A stretch of 64,000 nucleotides of DNA from Streptomyces sp. DI166 (GCF_900091315.1 NZ_FLSP01000031.1:1-64000), one strand, 5' to 3'; counted from the stretch's first letter, positions 25,432-33,966 are shown. Notes: a model not told the origin generated them from the letters alone. Numbers and translations are program-made.

Positions 25432-26834
25432 CGCCAGCGTCCGATCTCGACGTTCTCCAGCACGCCGAGCGCGTCCGGGACCAGGACCGCGGCCGAGTAG
25501 TACGCGGTCACGAGGTACTTGATGATCGCCTGTTCGTTGATGCCCATGAACCGCACCGACAGGCTGGGCTCGATCTCGTCCGGGATGCCGGCCTGCTGCA
25601 GACCGATGACGCCCTGCTCGGCCTCACCGGTACGCATGGCGATGATCGAGGTGGTACGGGCCTCGGTGACCGGGATCTTGTTGCACGGGAAGATCGGCAC
25701 CCCGCGCCAGGTGGGGATGCGGTTGCCCGCCATGTCGATGGTCTCGGGGACGAGCCCGCGCTTGTTGAGTTCACGCCCGAAGGCGGAGATGGCCCGCGGA
25801 TGGGCGAGGAACAGCTTGGTGCCGCGGCGCCTGCTGAGCAGCTCGTCCATGTCGTCGGGGCTGGGCACGCCGTCGTGCGGCTGGAGCCGCTGGTCGTACT
25901 CGCAGTTGTTGAGCAGGCCGAACTCGCGGTTGTTGATCAGCTCGTGCTCCTGGCGCTCCTTGAGCGCCTCGACGGTCAGCCTGAGCTGCTGCTCGGTCTG
26001 GTTCATCGGCTGGTTGTAGAGGTCGGCGACCCTGGTGTGGATGCGCAGCACCGTCTGGGCGATGCTCAGCTCGTACTCGCGGGGGCTGGCCTCGTAGTCG
26101 ACGAAGGTGTGCGGGATGTCCGCCTCACCGCTGTGGCCGGCGGCGAGGTCGATCTCCTTCTCGCCGTACTTGTTGGCGCGCTGGGCCGGGATCGCGCGGT
26201 GCGCGGTGAGGTGCTCGCGGAGCGCCTCGGAGCGCTCGGCGACCTGTTCGACGTCCTGCCGGGACAGCACGAGGAGGGTGCAGCCGGTGACCGTGCGGAC
26301 CGTGTACTCCCAGATGGCGTCCTCGCCGAGCAGGGCGTGGTCGCCGAGGTAGGCGCCGTCCGCCAGCACACCCAGCGACTCGTCGTCGCCGTAGGGGCCG
26401 GTGCCGATCTTCTCCACCCGGCCGTGCGCCAGCAGATAGACCTCGTCGGCGGGGCTGCCGAAGGAGGCGAGCACCTCCCCCGCGGCGAGTTCGCGCTGCT
26501 CGCAGCGGCGGGCGAGTTCGGTGAGTACGTCCAGGTCCTCGAAGTCCCGCAGCGGGGGCAGCTCGCCCAGCTCGGCGGGGATGACCTCGACCCGGTCACC
26601 GGTCTTCACGAAGGTGACGCGGCCGTCCCCGACGGCGTAGCTGAGGCGGCGGTTCACCCGGTAGGTACCGCCCTGCACATTGACCCACGGCAGCATCCGC
26701 AGCAGCCAGCGCGAGCTGATCTCCTGCATCTGGGGTGCCGACTTGGTGGTGGTGGCCAGGTTCCGCGCGGCGGCAGTGCCGAGACTCTGCTGCGGCCTGC
26801 TCTCGTCAGTGCGGATCTCTTCGCCTACCGACAT
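25428..26834 (-). CDS. eshA: Family 2B encapsulin shell protein with cyclic-nucleotide-binding-like domain (EshA)
   Basis: This is a 468-residue HK97-fold shell protein. The amino arm (about 1-60) holds SLGTAAARNLATTTKSAPQ and SRWLLRMLPWVNVQGGTYRVN. A cNMP-binding-type domain is inserted at about residues 95-205 (ELAAGEVLASFGSPADEVYL, GAYLGDHALLGEDAIWEYTV). The Arg usual for phosphate binding in the cassette is not evident, so nucleotide binding is uncertain. The shell core resumes with EASPREYELSIAQTVLRIHTRVADLY. It continues to NRIPTWRGVPIFPCNKIPV and the end VPDALGVLENVEIGRWR. EshA of S. griseus and S. coelicolor affects growth and antibiotic production, and family 2B shells enclose terpenoid enzymes. 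ATG 26834 has GGGAGGG upstream. The synthetase follows with a GTGA overlap. Confidence 0.93.
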   Translation of the reverse strand: MSVGEEIRTDESRPQQSLGTAAARNLATTTKSAPQMQEISSRWLLRMLPWVNVQGGTYRVNRRLSYAVGDGRVTFVKTGDRVEVIPAELGELPPLRDFEDLDVLTELARRCEQRELAAGEVLASFGSPADEVYLLAHGRVEKIGTGPYGDDESLGVLADGAYLGDHALLGEDAIWEYTVRTVTGCTLLVLSRQDVEQVAERSEALREHLTAHRAIPAQRANKYGEKEIDLAAGHSGEADIPHTFVDYEASPREYELSIAQTVLRIHTRVADLYNQPMNQTEQQLRLTVEALKERQEHELINNREFGLLNNCEYDQRLQPHDGVPSPDDMDELLSRRRGTKLFLAHPRAISAFGRELNKRGLVPETIDMAGNRIPTWRGVPIFPCNKIPVTEARTTSIIAMRTGEAEQGVIGLQQAGIPDEIEPSLSVRFMGINEQAIIKYLVTAYYSAAVLVPDALGVLENVEIGRWR

Positions 26835-26990
26835 AAGGAATTGCCCTCCCGGTCATGCACCGACGCCGATCGCGCCGGGCATCGAATCGCAGGGCCAAGC
26901 CTTCCTTACGCAGAGTGTCGATGCTATTACACGAAAGAGCGGGAATGGATCACCAGCCGCTTGGGCACACGGGCGTCGCGAACCGCGATC

Positions 26991-27908
26991 ATGTTCGACA
27001 ATGGTGCCGTGACCAGCCTCGACGCCCTTCAGCCCCGGCTCCCCTCGCCGCTTGAGGAGATCGTGGACGAACGATTCGCCCGCTGCGGGGTGCGGCTGCT
27101 GCTCAAGCGCGACGACCTGATCCACCCGGAGCTGATCGGCAACAAGTGGCGCAAGCTCGCGCCCAATCTCACAGCGGCGGCCGGCCGGCCCGTCCTCACC
27201 TTCGGCGGCGCCTACTCCAACCATCTGCGCGCCACCGCCGCCGCGGGCCGCCTGCTGGGTCTGGAGACGGTCGGGGTGGTCCGGGGCGACGAACTGGCCG
27301 GCCGCCCCCTCAACCCCTCCCTCGCCCGCTGCGCCGCCGACGGCATGCGCCTGCACTTCGTCGACAGGTCGACGTACCGGCGCAAGACCGAGCCGGACGT
27401 CCTCGCCGCGCTCCTGCGGGAGGCAGGCGCCGAGGAGGCGTACGTCGTCCCGGAGGGCGGCAGCAACATCCGCGCCGTGCGCGGCTGCCGGGCCCTCGGC
27501 GAGGAGTTGCGCGGCCACTGCGACGTGGCCGCGGTCGCCTGCGGCACCGGCGGCACCCTCGCCGGACTGGCCGCGGGTCTCGGCCCCGGCCGGCGGGCGC
27601 TCGGGGTGCCCGTGCTCAAGGGCGGTTTCCTCACGCGGGAGATACGGGCCCTCCAGCACGCGGCGTTCGGCGGCCCGCGCGGGGACTGGTCCCTGGACGA
27701 CCGCTTCCACTTCGGCGGCTACGCGCGTACCGGACCCGAACTGGAGTCCTTCGCCGCCGACTTCGAGGACCGGCACGCCGTCCCGGTGGAGCGCATGTAC
27801 GTCGCCAAGCTGCTGTACGGGCTGCTGACGCTCGCCGAGGAGGGCGCCTTCGCGCGCGGGGCGACGATCGCGGCGGTGATCACGGGACGGCCGTTCCCGG
27901 CCTCCTGA
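26991..27908 (+). CDS. PLP-dependent ACC deaminase/D-cysteine desulfhydrase family protein
   Basis: This is about 305 residues, a fold type II PLP enzyme. The Schiff-base Lys lies in LIGNKWRKL, the next conserved block is TFGGAYSNHLRATAAAG, and the phosphate loop is ACGTGGTLAGLAAGL. The family includes 1-aminocyclopropane-1-carboxylate deaminase and D-cysteine desulfhydrase; the sequence does not decide which. The start is uncertain: ATG 26991 or GTG 27009, neither with a strong ribosome site, so a leaderless message is possible. It is divergent from eshA and converges with the antiporter gene. Confidence 0.85.
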   Translation: MFDNGAVTSLDALQPRLPSPLEEIVDERFARCGVRLLLKRDDLIHPELIGNKWRKLAPNLTAAAGRPVLTFGGAYSNHLRATAAAGRLLGLETVGVVRGDELAGRPLNPSLARCAADGMRLHFVDRSTYRRKTEPDVLAALLREAGAEEAYVVPEGGSNIRAVRGCRALGEELRGHCDVAAVACGTGGTLAGLAAGLGPGRRALGVPVLKGGFLTREIRALQHAAFGGPRGDWSLDDRFHFGGYARTGPELESFAADFEDRHAVPVERMYVAKLLYGLLTLAEEGAFARGATIAAVITGRPFPAS

Positions 27909-27912
27909 TCGC

Positions 27913-28001
27913 CTCACCCCTCCTCGCGGAAGGCCGCCGCGGCCGTAGTGCAGGCGCCAGGCGTCGTGGACCTCTCACCCCTCCTCGCGGAAGGCCGCCG
28001 C
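27913..28001. repeat. 28-bp direct repeat duplicating the end of the antiporter gene
   Basis: Identical 28-base copies lie at 27913-27940 and 27974-28001, 61 bp apart. The second copy holds the antiporter's last codons and stop (AFREEG-stop). The first is an extra copy just downstream. A local 61-bp duplication is the simplest origin. Confidence 0.85.
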
Positions 28002-29570
28002 CTCCTCCAGGTCCAGCCTTCGCAGCAGGGCGCGCAGCATCTCGTCGTCGATGTAGCGGCCGTCCCGGAGCTTGACGAAGACCTCGCGCTCGGCACCGAT
28101 CATCTCCCGCGAGAGGCGGCGGTAGGTGTCGTCGACCGTCTCCCCGGTGACCGGGTTGACCTGGCCGAGGCGCTCCCAGACGGCGTTGCGGCGGCGCTCC
28201 AGGACGCTGCGCAGCCGGTCGGCGAGCGGGGGCGGCAGGGCGTTGCGCTCGTCGGCGAGGAGTTCGTCGAGGCGCTGCTCGGCGGCGCGGGACGCCTGTG
28301 CCTGGGCGTTGGCCTCGGCGAGGGTCTCGGCCCGGACGTCGCGGCCGGGCAGCTTCAGCAGCCGGATCAGCGGGGGCAGGGTGACGCCCTGGACGACGAG
28401 GGTGCCGATGACGGTGGTGAAGGTGAGGAACAGGATCAGATTGCGCTCGGGGAACTCCTCGCCGCCGTGCACGGTGAGCGGGATGGAGAAGGCGATGGCC
28501 AGCGAGACCACGCCGCGCATGCCCGCCCACGCGATGACGAACGGTCCCTTCCAGGTGGGGTTGTCCTCCCGCTCCCTGATCCGGGCCGACAGCATGCGCG
28601 GCAGGAAGGTCGCCGGGTAGACCCACACGAACCGGGAGGCGACGACCACCAGGAAGACGACGATCGCGTACGCGGCGGCGCGTCCTCCCTCGTACTCGCC
28701 GAGTCCCTTGAGGACGACCGGCAGCTGGAGTCCGATCAGCGCGAACACCGCCGATTCGAGGACGAAGGCGACCATCTTCCACACGGCCTCCTCCTGGAGG
28801 CGGGTGGCGAAATCGACCTCCCACGCGCGGTGCCCCAGCAACAGCGCGACGACCACCACGGCGAGCACTCCGGAGGCGTGCACCTGCTCGGCGACCGCGT
28901 AGGCCACGAACGGGATCAGCAGCGAGAGAGTGTTCTGCAGCAGCGCCTCCTTCAGATGGGTGCGCAGCCAGTGGATCGGCACCATGAGCAGCAGTCCGAT
29001 GCCGATGCCGCCGATCGCCGCGACCAGGAACTCGGCGATGCCGCCCGCCCAGGTGGCGCCCTCGCCGACGGCGGCCGCGAGCGCGACCCGGTAGGCGGTG
29101 ATGGCGGTCGCGTCGTTCACCAGGGACTCGCCCTGGAGGATGGTGGTGATCCGCGAGGGCAGCCCCACCCGGCGGGCGACGGCCGTGGCCGCGACCGCGT
29201 CGGGCGGCGCCACCACCGCGCCCAGCACCAGGGCGGCGGTCAGCGGCATCTCGGGAATGAGCGCATAGGCGGCCCAGCCCACCACGAAGGTCGCGAACAG
29301 CACGTACCCGACCGACAGCAGCGCCACGGGCCGGATCTGGGCCCGCAGGTCGAGATAGGAGCTGTCGGTGGCGGCCGTGTGCAGCAGGGGCGGCAGGATC
29401 AGCGGGAGGACGACGTGCGGGTCGAGGGTGTACTCGGGGACGCCGGGCAGGTACGACACCGCCAGGCCCACCGCGACCAGCAGCAGCGGCGCCGGGACCG
29501 GGGTGCGCCGGGCGGCCGCCGCGACCGCGGCACTGCCCGCCACCAGCAACAGCAGGGGCATCACGTCCAT
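27975..29570 (-). CDS. Na+/H+ antiporter of the CPA1 (NhaP-like) type
   Basis: This is a 531-residue membrane antiporter. Ten or more hydrophobic helices span residues 1-410 (MPLLLLVAGSAAVAAAA, VALLSVGYVLFATFVVGWAAY, AYAIVVFLVVVASRFVWVYP). They include the CPA1 motifs VLGAVVAPPDAVAATAV and GESLVNDATAI, with the transport Asp in VNDAT, and AWAGMRGVVSLAIA. The cytoplasmic tail (about 410-531) is helical and charged. The start is ATG 29570. It faces the UBP-finger gene, with an 82-base divergent gap. The end of the gene is involved in a 28-bp direct repeat. Confidence 0.9.
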   Translation of the reverse strand: MDVMPLLLLVAGSAAVAAAARRTPVPAPLLLVAVGLAVSYLPGVPEYTLDPHVVLPLILPPLLHTAATDSSYLDLRAQIRPVALLSVGYVLFATFVVGWAAYALIPEMPLTAALVLGAVVAPPDAVAATAVARRVGLPSRITTILQGESLVNDATAITAYRVALAAAVGEGATWAGGIAEFLVAAIGGIGIGLLLMVPIHWLRTHLKEALLQNTLSLLIPFVAYAVAEQVHASGVLAVVVVALLLGHRAWEVDFATRLQEEAVWKMVAFVLESAVFALIGLQLPVVLKGLGEYEGGRAAAYAIVVFLVVVASRFVWVYPATFLPRMLSARIREREDNPTWKGPFVIAWAGMRGVVSLAIAFSIPLTVHGGEEFPERNLILFLTFTTVIGTLVVQGVTLPPLIRLLKLPGRDVRAETLAEANAQAQASRAAEQRLDELLADERNALPPPLADRLRSVLERRRNAVWERLGQVNPVTGETVDDTYRRLSREMIGAEREVFVKLRDGRYIDDEMLRALLRRLDLEEAAAFREEG

Positions 29571-29652
29571 GGGCCTCGCCCGCTCTCTCGTCGCCGTCCG
29601 GCCCGCCGATTTTCCGCGCGGCCTTGCACACGCCCGTCGTAACCTGGCAATC

Positions 29653-29913
29653 ATGAAACAGTGCACGCATGCCGACGTGCTGCCTCACCCGGAACCAGGT
29701 CCGCTGAGCGAGACCTGTCCGGAGTGTCTGGCGGACGGCACCCACCCGGTGCAGCTGCGGCTGTGCCTCAGCTGCGGTCACGTCGGCTGCTGCGACTCCT
29801 CGCCCGGACGGCACGCCACCGCGCACCACAAGGAGTCCGGACACCCGATCATGCGGACTTTCGAACCGGGTGAGGCCTGGCGCTGGTGTTTCGTGGACCA
29901 CGTCCTGGTGTGA
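29653..29913 (+). CDS. Stand-alone UBP-type zinc finger protein
   Basis: This is an 86-residue protein consisting only of a ZnF-UBP fold: CTHADVLPHPEP, CPECLADG, LRLCLSCGHVGCCDSSPGRHATAHHKESGHPI and MRTFEPGEAWRWCFVDH-type blocks with the Cys/His set intact. In eukaryotes this fold binds the free C-terminus of ubiquitin. Here no ubiquitin exists, so the ligand is unknown. The start is ATG 29653. It is divergent from the antiporter gene. Such small proteins are widespread in Actinobacteria. Confidence 0.88.
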   Translation: MKQCTHADVLPHPEPGPLSETCPECLADGTHPVQLRLCLSCGHVGCCDSSPGRHATAHHKESGHPIMRTFEPGEAWRWCFVDHVLV

Positions 29914-30171
29914 CGGCACGACTGCGCATCCGGACGGTTCGAGTGCGGGCGGCCTGGGTACGTCAAACCGGCGCGCGCTCTTCCCAATTGGGCTCGCAGA
30001 CCCCCTAGCCACGGAGCGTATCCGTGTGTTTACTATGAGTGACAGCATGGGGTTGGGGTCCTGGGGACAAGAAAGTTCGGAGCGCGATAGCGTCACCGCT
30101 GAACCACACATCGCGTTACCCCGAGGGGCGACCCTCGGCCCCGAAAAGCTTGTACCACCTTGGAGGTGAGG
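29914..30171 (+). promoter_or_regulatory. Leader and promoter region of ushX-sigH
   Basis: These 258 bases hold no gene. Near 30026 the sequence GTTTACTATGAGTGACAGC offers a GTTT -35 for a SigB-like factor and an AGTGAC half-site resembling BldD boxes. Both matches are weak. The ribosome site GGAGG (30162-30166) ends the region. Confidence 0.4.
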
Positions 30172-30585
30172 GTGTCCCAGATCGCAGGCGAGCCCGCGAC
30201 CCAGGACTTCGTGGAAGTCCGGCTGCCGGCTGCGGGTGCCTACCTGTCGGTGCTGCGTACGGCGACTGCCGGCCTCGCGGCCCGTTTGGACTTCACCCTC
30301 GACGAGATCGAGGACCTGCGCATCGCGGTGGACGAAGCGTGCGCGATCCTGCTTCAGCAGGCCGTGCCCGGCTCGGTGCTCAGTTGCGTCTTCCGGCTCG
30401 TCGACGACTCGCTGGAGGTCACCGTCTCCGCACCGACCACGGACGGTCACGCACCGTCACGGGACACGTTCGCCTGGACCGTGCTGTCCGCGCTGGCGGG
30501 CAAGGTCTCCTCCGCCGTGGACGACGACAAAACCGTTTCGATCAGCCTCTACAAACAGCGCGGCGCGGGACCCGGGCCGGCGTGA
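30172..30585 (+). CDS. ushX: SigH anti-sigma factor (RsbW-like HATPase)
   Basis: This is a 137-residue serine-kinase-type anti-sigma factor. The HATPase core is LDFTLDEIEDLRIAVDEACAIL (N-box at about residues 40-62), followed by LVDDSLEVTVSAPT and TFAWTVLSALAGKVSS. The GTG at 30172 has GGAGG 5 bases upstream; GTG at 30166 is an alternative. The stop overlaps the sigH long start as GTGA. In S. coelicolor the orthologue (UshX, also PrsH) binds SigH and is released by anti-anti-sigma factors under osmotic stress. Confidence 0.9.
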   Translation: MSQIAGEPATQDFVEVRLPAAGAYLSVLRTATAGLAARLDFTLDEIEDLRIAVDEACAILLQQAVPGSVLSCVFRLVDDSLEVTVSAPTTDGHAPSRDTFAWTVLSALAGKVSSAVDDDKTVSISLYKQRGAGPGPA

Positions 30586-31685
30586 AGGACGGGGACGGGC
30601 CGGTGCGGGACGAAGAGCGCGGCACACGGGAGCTGCCGGCCGAGAACGCCGACAACGCGGTCGCTCCGGGCGGTTCCCGACACCTGGCGGACGGCGTGGA
30701 CGGCATTCCCGAGCAGGCCAGGCCGCATCCTGAGGACGACGCGGCCGGCGCGCCGGAAGCGCCGGACGGCGCCGCACAGGGCTCGCCTCGCCAGAGGCGG
30801 AACGGGGGCACCCCCGGCCGGGCTGAGACAAGGGCTCGACAGAGGGCGACGGGCGGGACGATGAGCGAGCACGAGCGAGACGACGAACAGGGCGTGCCGG
30901 CCACGCAGCACGAGGCGCCGGTGCGTGAACCGCAGGACCGCAGCGGGGCGCGCGCCATGTTCGTCGAGCTGCGCGGGCTGAAGGAGGGCAGCCCCGAGTA
31001 CGCGGAGCTGCGCAACAAGCTGGTGCGGATGCATCTGCCGCTCGTGGAGCACCTCGCCCGCCGGTTCCGCAACCGCGGCGAGCCGCTGGACGACCTCACG
31101 CAGGTCGCCACCATCGGCCTGATCAAGTCGGTCGACCGATTCGACCCGGACCGCGGTGTGGAGTTCTCCACCTACGCGACCCCGACGGTCGTCGGCGAGA
31201 TCAAGCGGCACTTCCGCGACAAGGGCTGGGCGGTGCGCGTCCCGCGCCGTCTGCAGGAGCTGCGTCTGGCGCTGACCACGGCCACCGCGGAGCTGTCCCA
31301 GCAGCACGGCCGCTCCCCCACGGTCCACGAGCTGGCCGAGAAGCTGGCCATCTCGGAGGAGGAGGTGCTGGAGGGCCTGGAGTCCGCCAACGCCTACTCG
31401 ACGCTCTCCCTGGACGTCCCCGACACCGACGACGAGTCGCCGGCCGTGGCGGACACCCTGGGCGCGGAGGACGAGGCGCTGGAGGGCGTGGAGTATCGCG
31501 AGTCCCTCAAGCCGCTGCTGGAGGATCTGCCGCCGCGCGAGAAGCGCATCCTGCTGCTGAGGTTCTTCGGCAACATGACCCAGTCGCAGATCGCGCAGGA
31601 GGTCGGCATCTCGCAGATGCACGTCTCGCGTCTGCTGGCCCGCACGCTGGCCCAGCTGCGGGAGAAGCTGCTGGTCGAGGAGTAG
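30582..31685 (+). CDS. sigH: SigB-like stress sigma factor SigH (long form; short form from 30861)
   Basis: This is a sigma-70 of the SigB/SigF group. The long frame from GTG 30582 (overlapping the ushX stop) has 367 residues with a disordered Gln/Pro/Gly-rich amino extension of 93. ATG 30861 (MSEHERDDEQG) gives a 274-residue form. Region 2 is PLVEHLARRFRNRGEPLDDLTQVATIGLIKSVDRF, followed by YATPTVVGEIKRHFRDKGW. Region 3 is ALTTATAELSQQHGRSPTV. Region 4 is LPPREKRILLLRFFGNMTQSQIAQEVGISQMHVSRLL. In S. coelicolor SigH has several forms from alternative starts and proteolysis and acts in osmotic stress and aerial development. The two starts seen here fit that. Confidence 0.92.
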   Translation: MKDGDGPVRDEERGTRELPAENADNAVAPGGSRHLADGVDGIPEQARPHPEDDAAGAPEAPDGAAQGSPRQRRNGGTPGRAETRARQRATGGTMSEHERDDEQGVPATQHEAPVREPQDRSGARAMFVELRGLKEGSPEYAELRNKLVRMHLPLVEHLARRFRNRGEPLDDLTQVATIGLIKSVDRFDPDRGVEFSTYATPTVVGEIKRHFRDKGWAVRVPRRLQELRLALTTATAELSQQHGRSPTVHELAEKLAISEEEVLEGLESANAYSTLSLDVPDTDDESPAVADTLGAEDEALEGVEYRESLKPLLEDLPPREKRILLLRFFGNMTQSQIAQEVGISQMHVSRLLARTLAQLREKLLVEE

Positions 31686-31702
31686 GGGGCCGCGCCGGGG
31701 TA

Positions 31703-32137
31703 CTACTGGGAGGCGTTGCCGGGCCCCCGGATACCGAGGGCCCGGGTGGTCTCGGCGTTCACCAGCAGCACCAGCGCGGCGACGGCCACCACCGCGAGGG
31801 CGATCCCGGCGGGGATGGCCATGCTGTCGGCCTGGAGCAGGTTGTAGGCGACGGGCAGCGCCAGGATCTGGGTGATCACGGCCGGGCCGCGCGACCAGCT
31901 GCGCCGGGCGAGCAGTCCGCGGGCGGCGAGCAGCGGCAGCAGGGCGAGGACCATCAGCGTCACTCCGCCGGTGATCGCCTGCTGCCGGTCGTCCGGGTCG
32001 CCGGTCACGCCCAGGACGAGGATCCAGATCCCGCCGGCCACCAGGGCGAGCCCCTCCAGCGCGGCGAGGGCCGCCGCGTACGTCAGCCGCCGCGGGCGGG
32101 GTCCGGCTTCCGGGGCGGGGTTCTGCTCATCACTCAC
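31703..32137 (-). CDS. Four-helix integral membrane protein
   Basis: This is a 144-residue protein of unknown function. After a Pro-rich cytoplasmic start of about 18 residues there are four hydrophobic helices (YAAALAALEGLALVAGGIWILVL, GGVTLMVLALLPLLAARGLL, SRGPAVITQILALPVAYNLL, IPAGIALAVVAVAALVLLV). I recognise it as a common small Streptomyces membrane protein. GTG 32137 is the likely start; an extension upstream is Arg-rich and unlikely. It converges with sigH (17-base gap). Confidence 0.75.
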   Translation of the reverse strand: MSDEQNPAPEAGPRPRRLTYAAALAALEGLALVAGGIWILVLGVTGDPDDRQQAITGGVTLMVLALLPLLAARGLLARRSWSRGPAVITQILALPVAYNLLQADSMAIPAGIALAVVAVAALVLLVNAETTRALGIRGPGNASQ

Positions 32138-32283
32138 CCCAGCAGGGTAGCCGTCGCGGGGTCCGCTCCCTCGGGCACCCGGCGTGCGCGCGGGGCGCCC
32201 GTGGTGAGGTTCACGCACCGATTCTCATATTGGATCTCTGTTCGGTGTGGGCTCGGTACCCCCCAGTAGGTACGCTGCCATCC

Positions 32284-33252
32284 ATGCGTGCACTTCTCGT
32301 GGTCAATCCGGCGGCAACCACCACAAGCGCACGTACGCGCGATGTCCTGATCCACGCGCTCGCCAGCGAGATGAAGCTGGAGGCGGTCACCACCGAGTAC
32401 CGCGGCCACGCCCGCGACCTCGGACGGCAGGCCGCGGAGAGCCAGGACGTCGACCTGGTCGTCGCCCTCGGCGGCGACGGCACCGTCAACGAGGTGGTCA
32501 ACGGACTGCTGCACAACGGCCCCGACCCGGAGCGGCTGCCGCGGCTCGCGGTGGTCCCCGGCGGCTCCACCAATGTCTTCGCCCGCGCGCTCGGTCTGCC
32601 GAACGACGCGGTGGAGGCGACCGGCGCACTACTGGACGCGCTGCGCGAGGGCAGCGGGCGGACGGTCGGCATGGGAATCGCCTCGGGGACGCCGGGCACC
32701 GAGGACGAGGGGGTTCCGGCCCGCTGGTTCACCTTCTGCGCGGGGCTCGGCTTCGACGCGGGTGTGGTCGGCCGGGTCGAGCAGCAGCGCGAGCGGGGCA
32801 AGAAGTCCACGCACGCCCTCTATATGCGGCAGGCGCTGCGCCAGTTCCTCCAGGAGCCGAACCGGCGGCACGGCACGATCACCCTGGAGCGGCCCGGTGC
32901 CGAACCGGTGACCGATTTGGTGCTCTCCATAGTCTGCAATACCGCTCCGTGGACCTATCTGGGCAATCGCCCGGTGTACGCGTCGCCTAAGGCCTCGTTC
33001 GATACAGGGCTCGACGTACTCGGTCTCAGCCGCATGTCCACGCTCGCGGTTGCCCGGTATGCGACCCAGTTGCTCACTTCGTCCCCCGAGCGGGGACCGC
33101 ACGGCAAGCATGCCGCCTCACTGCACGACCTGGACCAGTTCACCTTGCATTCGAAGGTCCCGCTGCCCCTTCAGATGGACGGCGACCACCTGGGACTGCG
33201 AACGAGCGTGACGTTCACAGGCGTACGCCGTGCACTGCGTGTGATTGTGTGA
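32284..33252 (+). CDS. Diacylglycerol kinase family lipid kinase
   Basis: This is a 322-residue kinase of the DagK/YegS fold. The ATP-binding motif is LVVALGGDGTVNEVVNGLL (residues about 59-77), followed by LAVVPGGSTNVFARALGLP. The second domain holds TFCAGLGFDAGVVGRVE and LQMDGDHLG. The substrate (diacylglycerol, sphingosine-type or undecaprenol) cannot be told from the sequence. The start is ATG 32284. It stands alone upstream of wblE, with 319 bases between. Confidence 0.88.
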   Translation: MRALLVVNPAATTTSARTRDVLIHALASEMKLEAVTTEYRGHARDLGRQAAESQDVDLVVALGGDGTVNEVVNGLLHNGPDPERLPRLAVVPGGSTNVFARALGLPNDAVEATGALLDALREGSGRTVGMGIASGTPGTEDEGVPARWFTFCAGLGFDAGVVGRVEQQRERGKKSTHALYMRQALRQFLQEPNRRHGTITLERPGAEPVTDLVLSIVCNTAPWTYLGNRPVYASPKASFDTGLDVLGLSRMSTLAVARYATQLLTSSPERGPHGKHAASLHDLDQFTLHSKVPLPLQMDGDHLGLRTSVTFTGVRRALRVIV

Positions 33253-33571
33253 GCAGAACTGGCTAAAGTCCTTTCACTCGAACGTTTAGGCCAGGGTCCA
33301 CCCCATGGAAGTACGGCTGTGACCTAGTCGACACCGAGGAATCAAAAAAAACTTTCCGGAAGGGGTTGTATCCGCCGCTGAGGTTTGCGAGTCTCTACGT
33401 GGCGATCGAGACAGCCCGCAACACCGGCTCCACAGATCACCGGAACCCCTCTTCACATCACAGGACCACGCCAGGGAAACCTGACGGTCGGCCCTTCACT
33501 TGTTGAGGGATTCGTGAAAGCGTTCACATTCACAAGCAACTTGCACGTAATACCAAGGAGAGGTAGCAGCC
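33253..33571 (+). promoter_or_regulatory. Upstream and leader region of wblE
   Basis: These 319 bases have no gene. Notable are an unusual A8 run (33344-33351), a palindrome GTGAA-N4-TTCAC (33514-33527) and a strong ribosome site AAGGAGAGG (33555-33563). I found no sigma-R promoter with the required 18-bp spacing; the GGAAT and GTT pair here is 22 apart. A long untranslated leader is likely. Confidence 0.45.
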
Positions 33572-33829
33572 ATGGACTGGCGTCACAACGCCGTTTGCCG
33601 CGAGGAAGACCCCGAGCTCTTCTTCCCCATCGGCAACACCGGTCCTGCGCTGCTGCAGATCGAGGAAGCCAAGGCCGTCTGCCGCCGCTGCCCGGTTATC
33701 GAGCAGTGCCTGCAGTGGGCGCTTGAGTCCGGCCAGGACTCCGGCGTCTGGGGTGGTCTCAGCGAGGACGAGCGTCGCGCCATGAAGCGCCGTGCCGCCC
33801 GCAACCGGGCCCGTCAGGCCTCCGCCTGA
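33572..33829 (+). CDS. wblE: WhiB-family iron-sulfur transcription regulator WblE (WhiB1-type)
   Basis: This is an 85-residue Wbl protein. The four Cys (9, 37, 40, 46) match the [4Fe-4S] ligands, with the CxxC as CRRC. The turn motif GVWGG (about residues 58-62) and the basic tail RRAMKRRAARNRAR, which contacts DNA, are both present. The sequence is nearly that of S. coelicolor WblE/WhiB1, which binds the housekeeping sigma factor through its cluster and reacts with NO. The start is ATG 33572. It is monocistronic with a textbook terminator. Confidence 0.95.
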   Translation: MDWRHNAVCREEDPELFFPIGNTGPALLQIEEAKAVCRRCPVIEQCLQWALESGQDSGVWGGLSEDERRAMKRRAARNRARQASA

Positions 33830-33942
33830 CCCACCCACCCCGCCTGAGCTTGGCGGCGCGTACAGCGAGTACGCATCTCCCGCCCCCGAGCCGCAGCGCG
33901 CAGTACCCCCGATGCGCTTAGCAAGAGCAGCACGAGCTTTTG

Positions 33943-33966
33943 GCCCCGGACCTTTCGGTCCGGGGC
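33943..33966 (+). terminator. wblE terminator
   Basis: GCCCCGGACC (33943-33952) pairs perfectly with GGTCCGGGGC (33957-33966) around TTTC, followed by the T-rich stretch TCATTGCTTTT. Confidence 0.9.

Noticed and set aside
25320..26880. Long plus-strand frame opposite eshA joined to the PLP enzyme
   Set aside because: It is the reverse strand of eshA; only the part from 26991 carries PLP enzyme motifs.
33338..33368. Possible SigR promoter upstream of wblE
   Set aside because: GGAAT and GTT are 22 bases apart, outside the 18 or so allowed.
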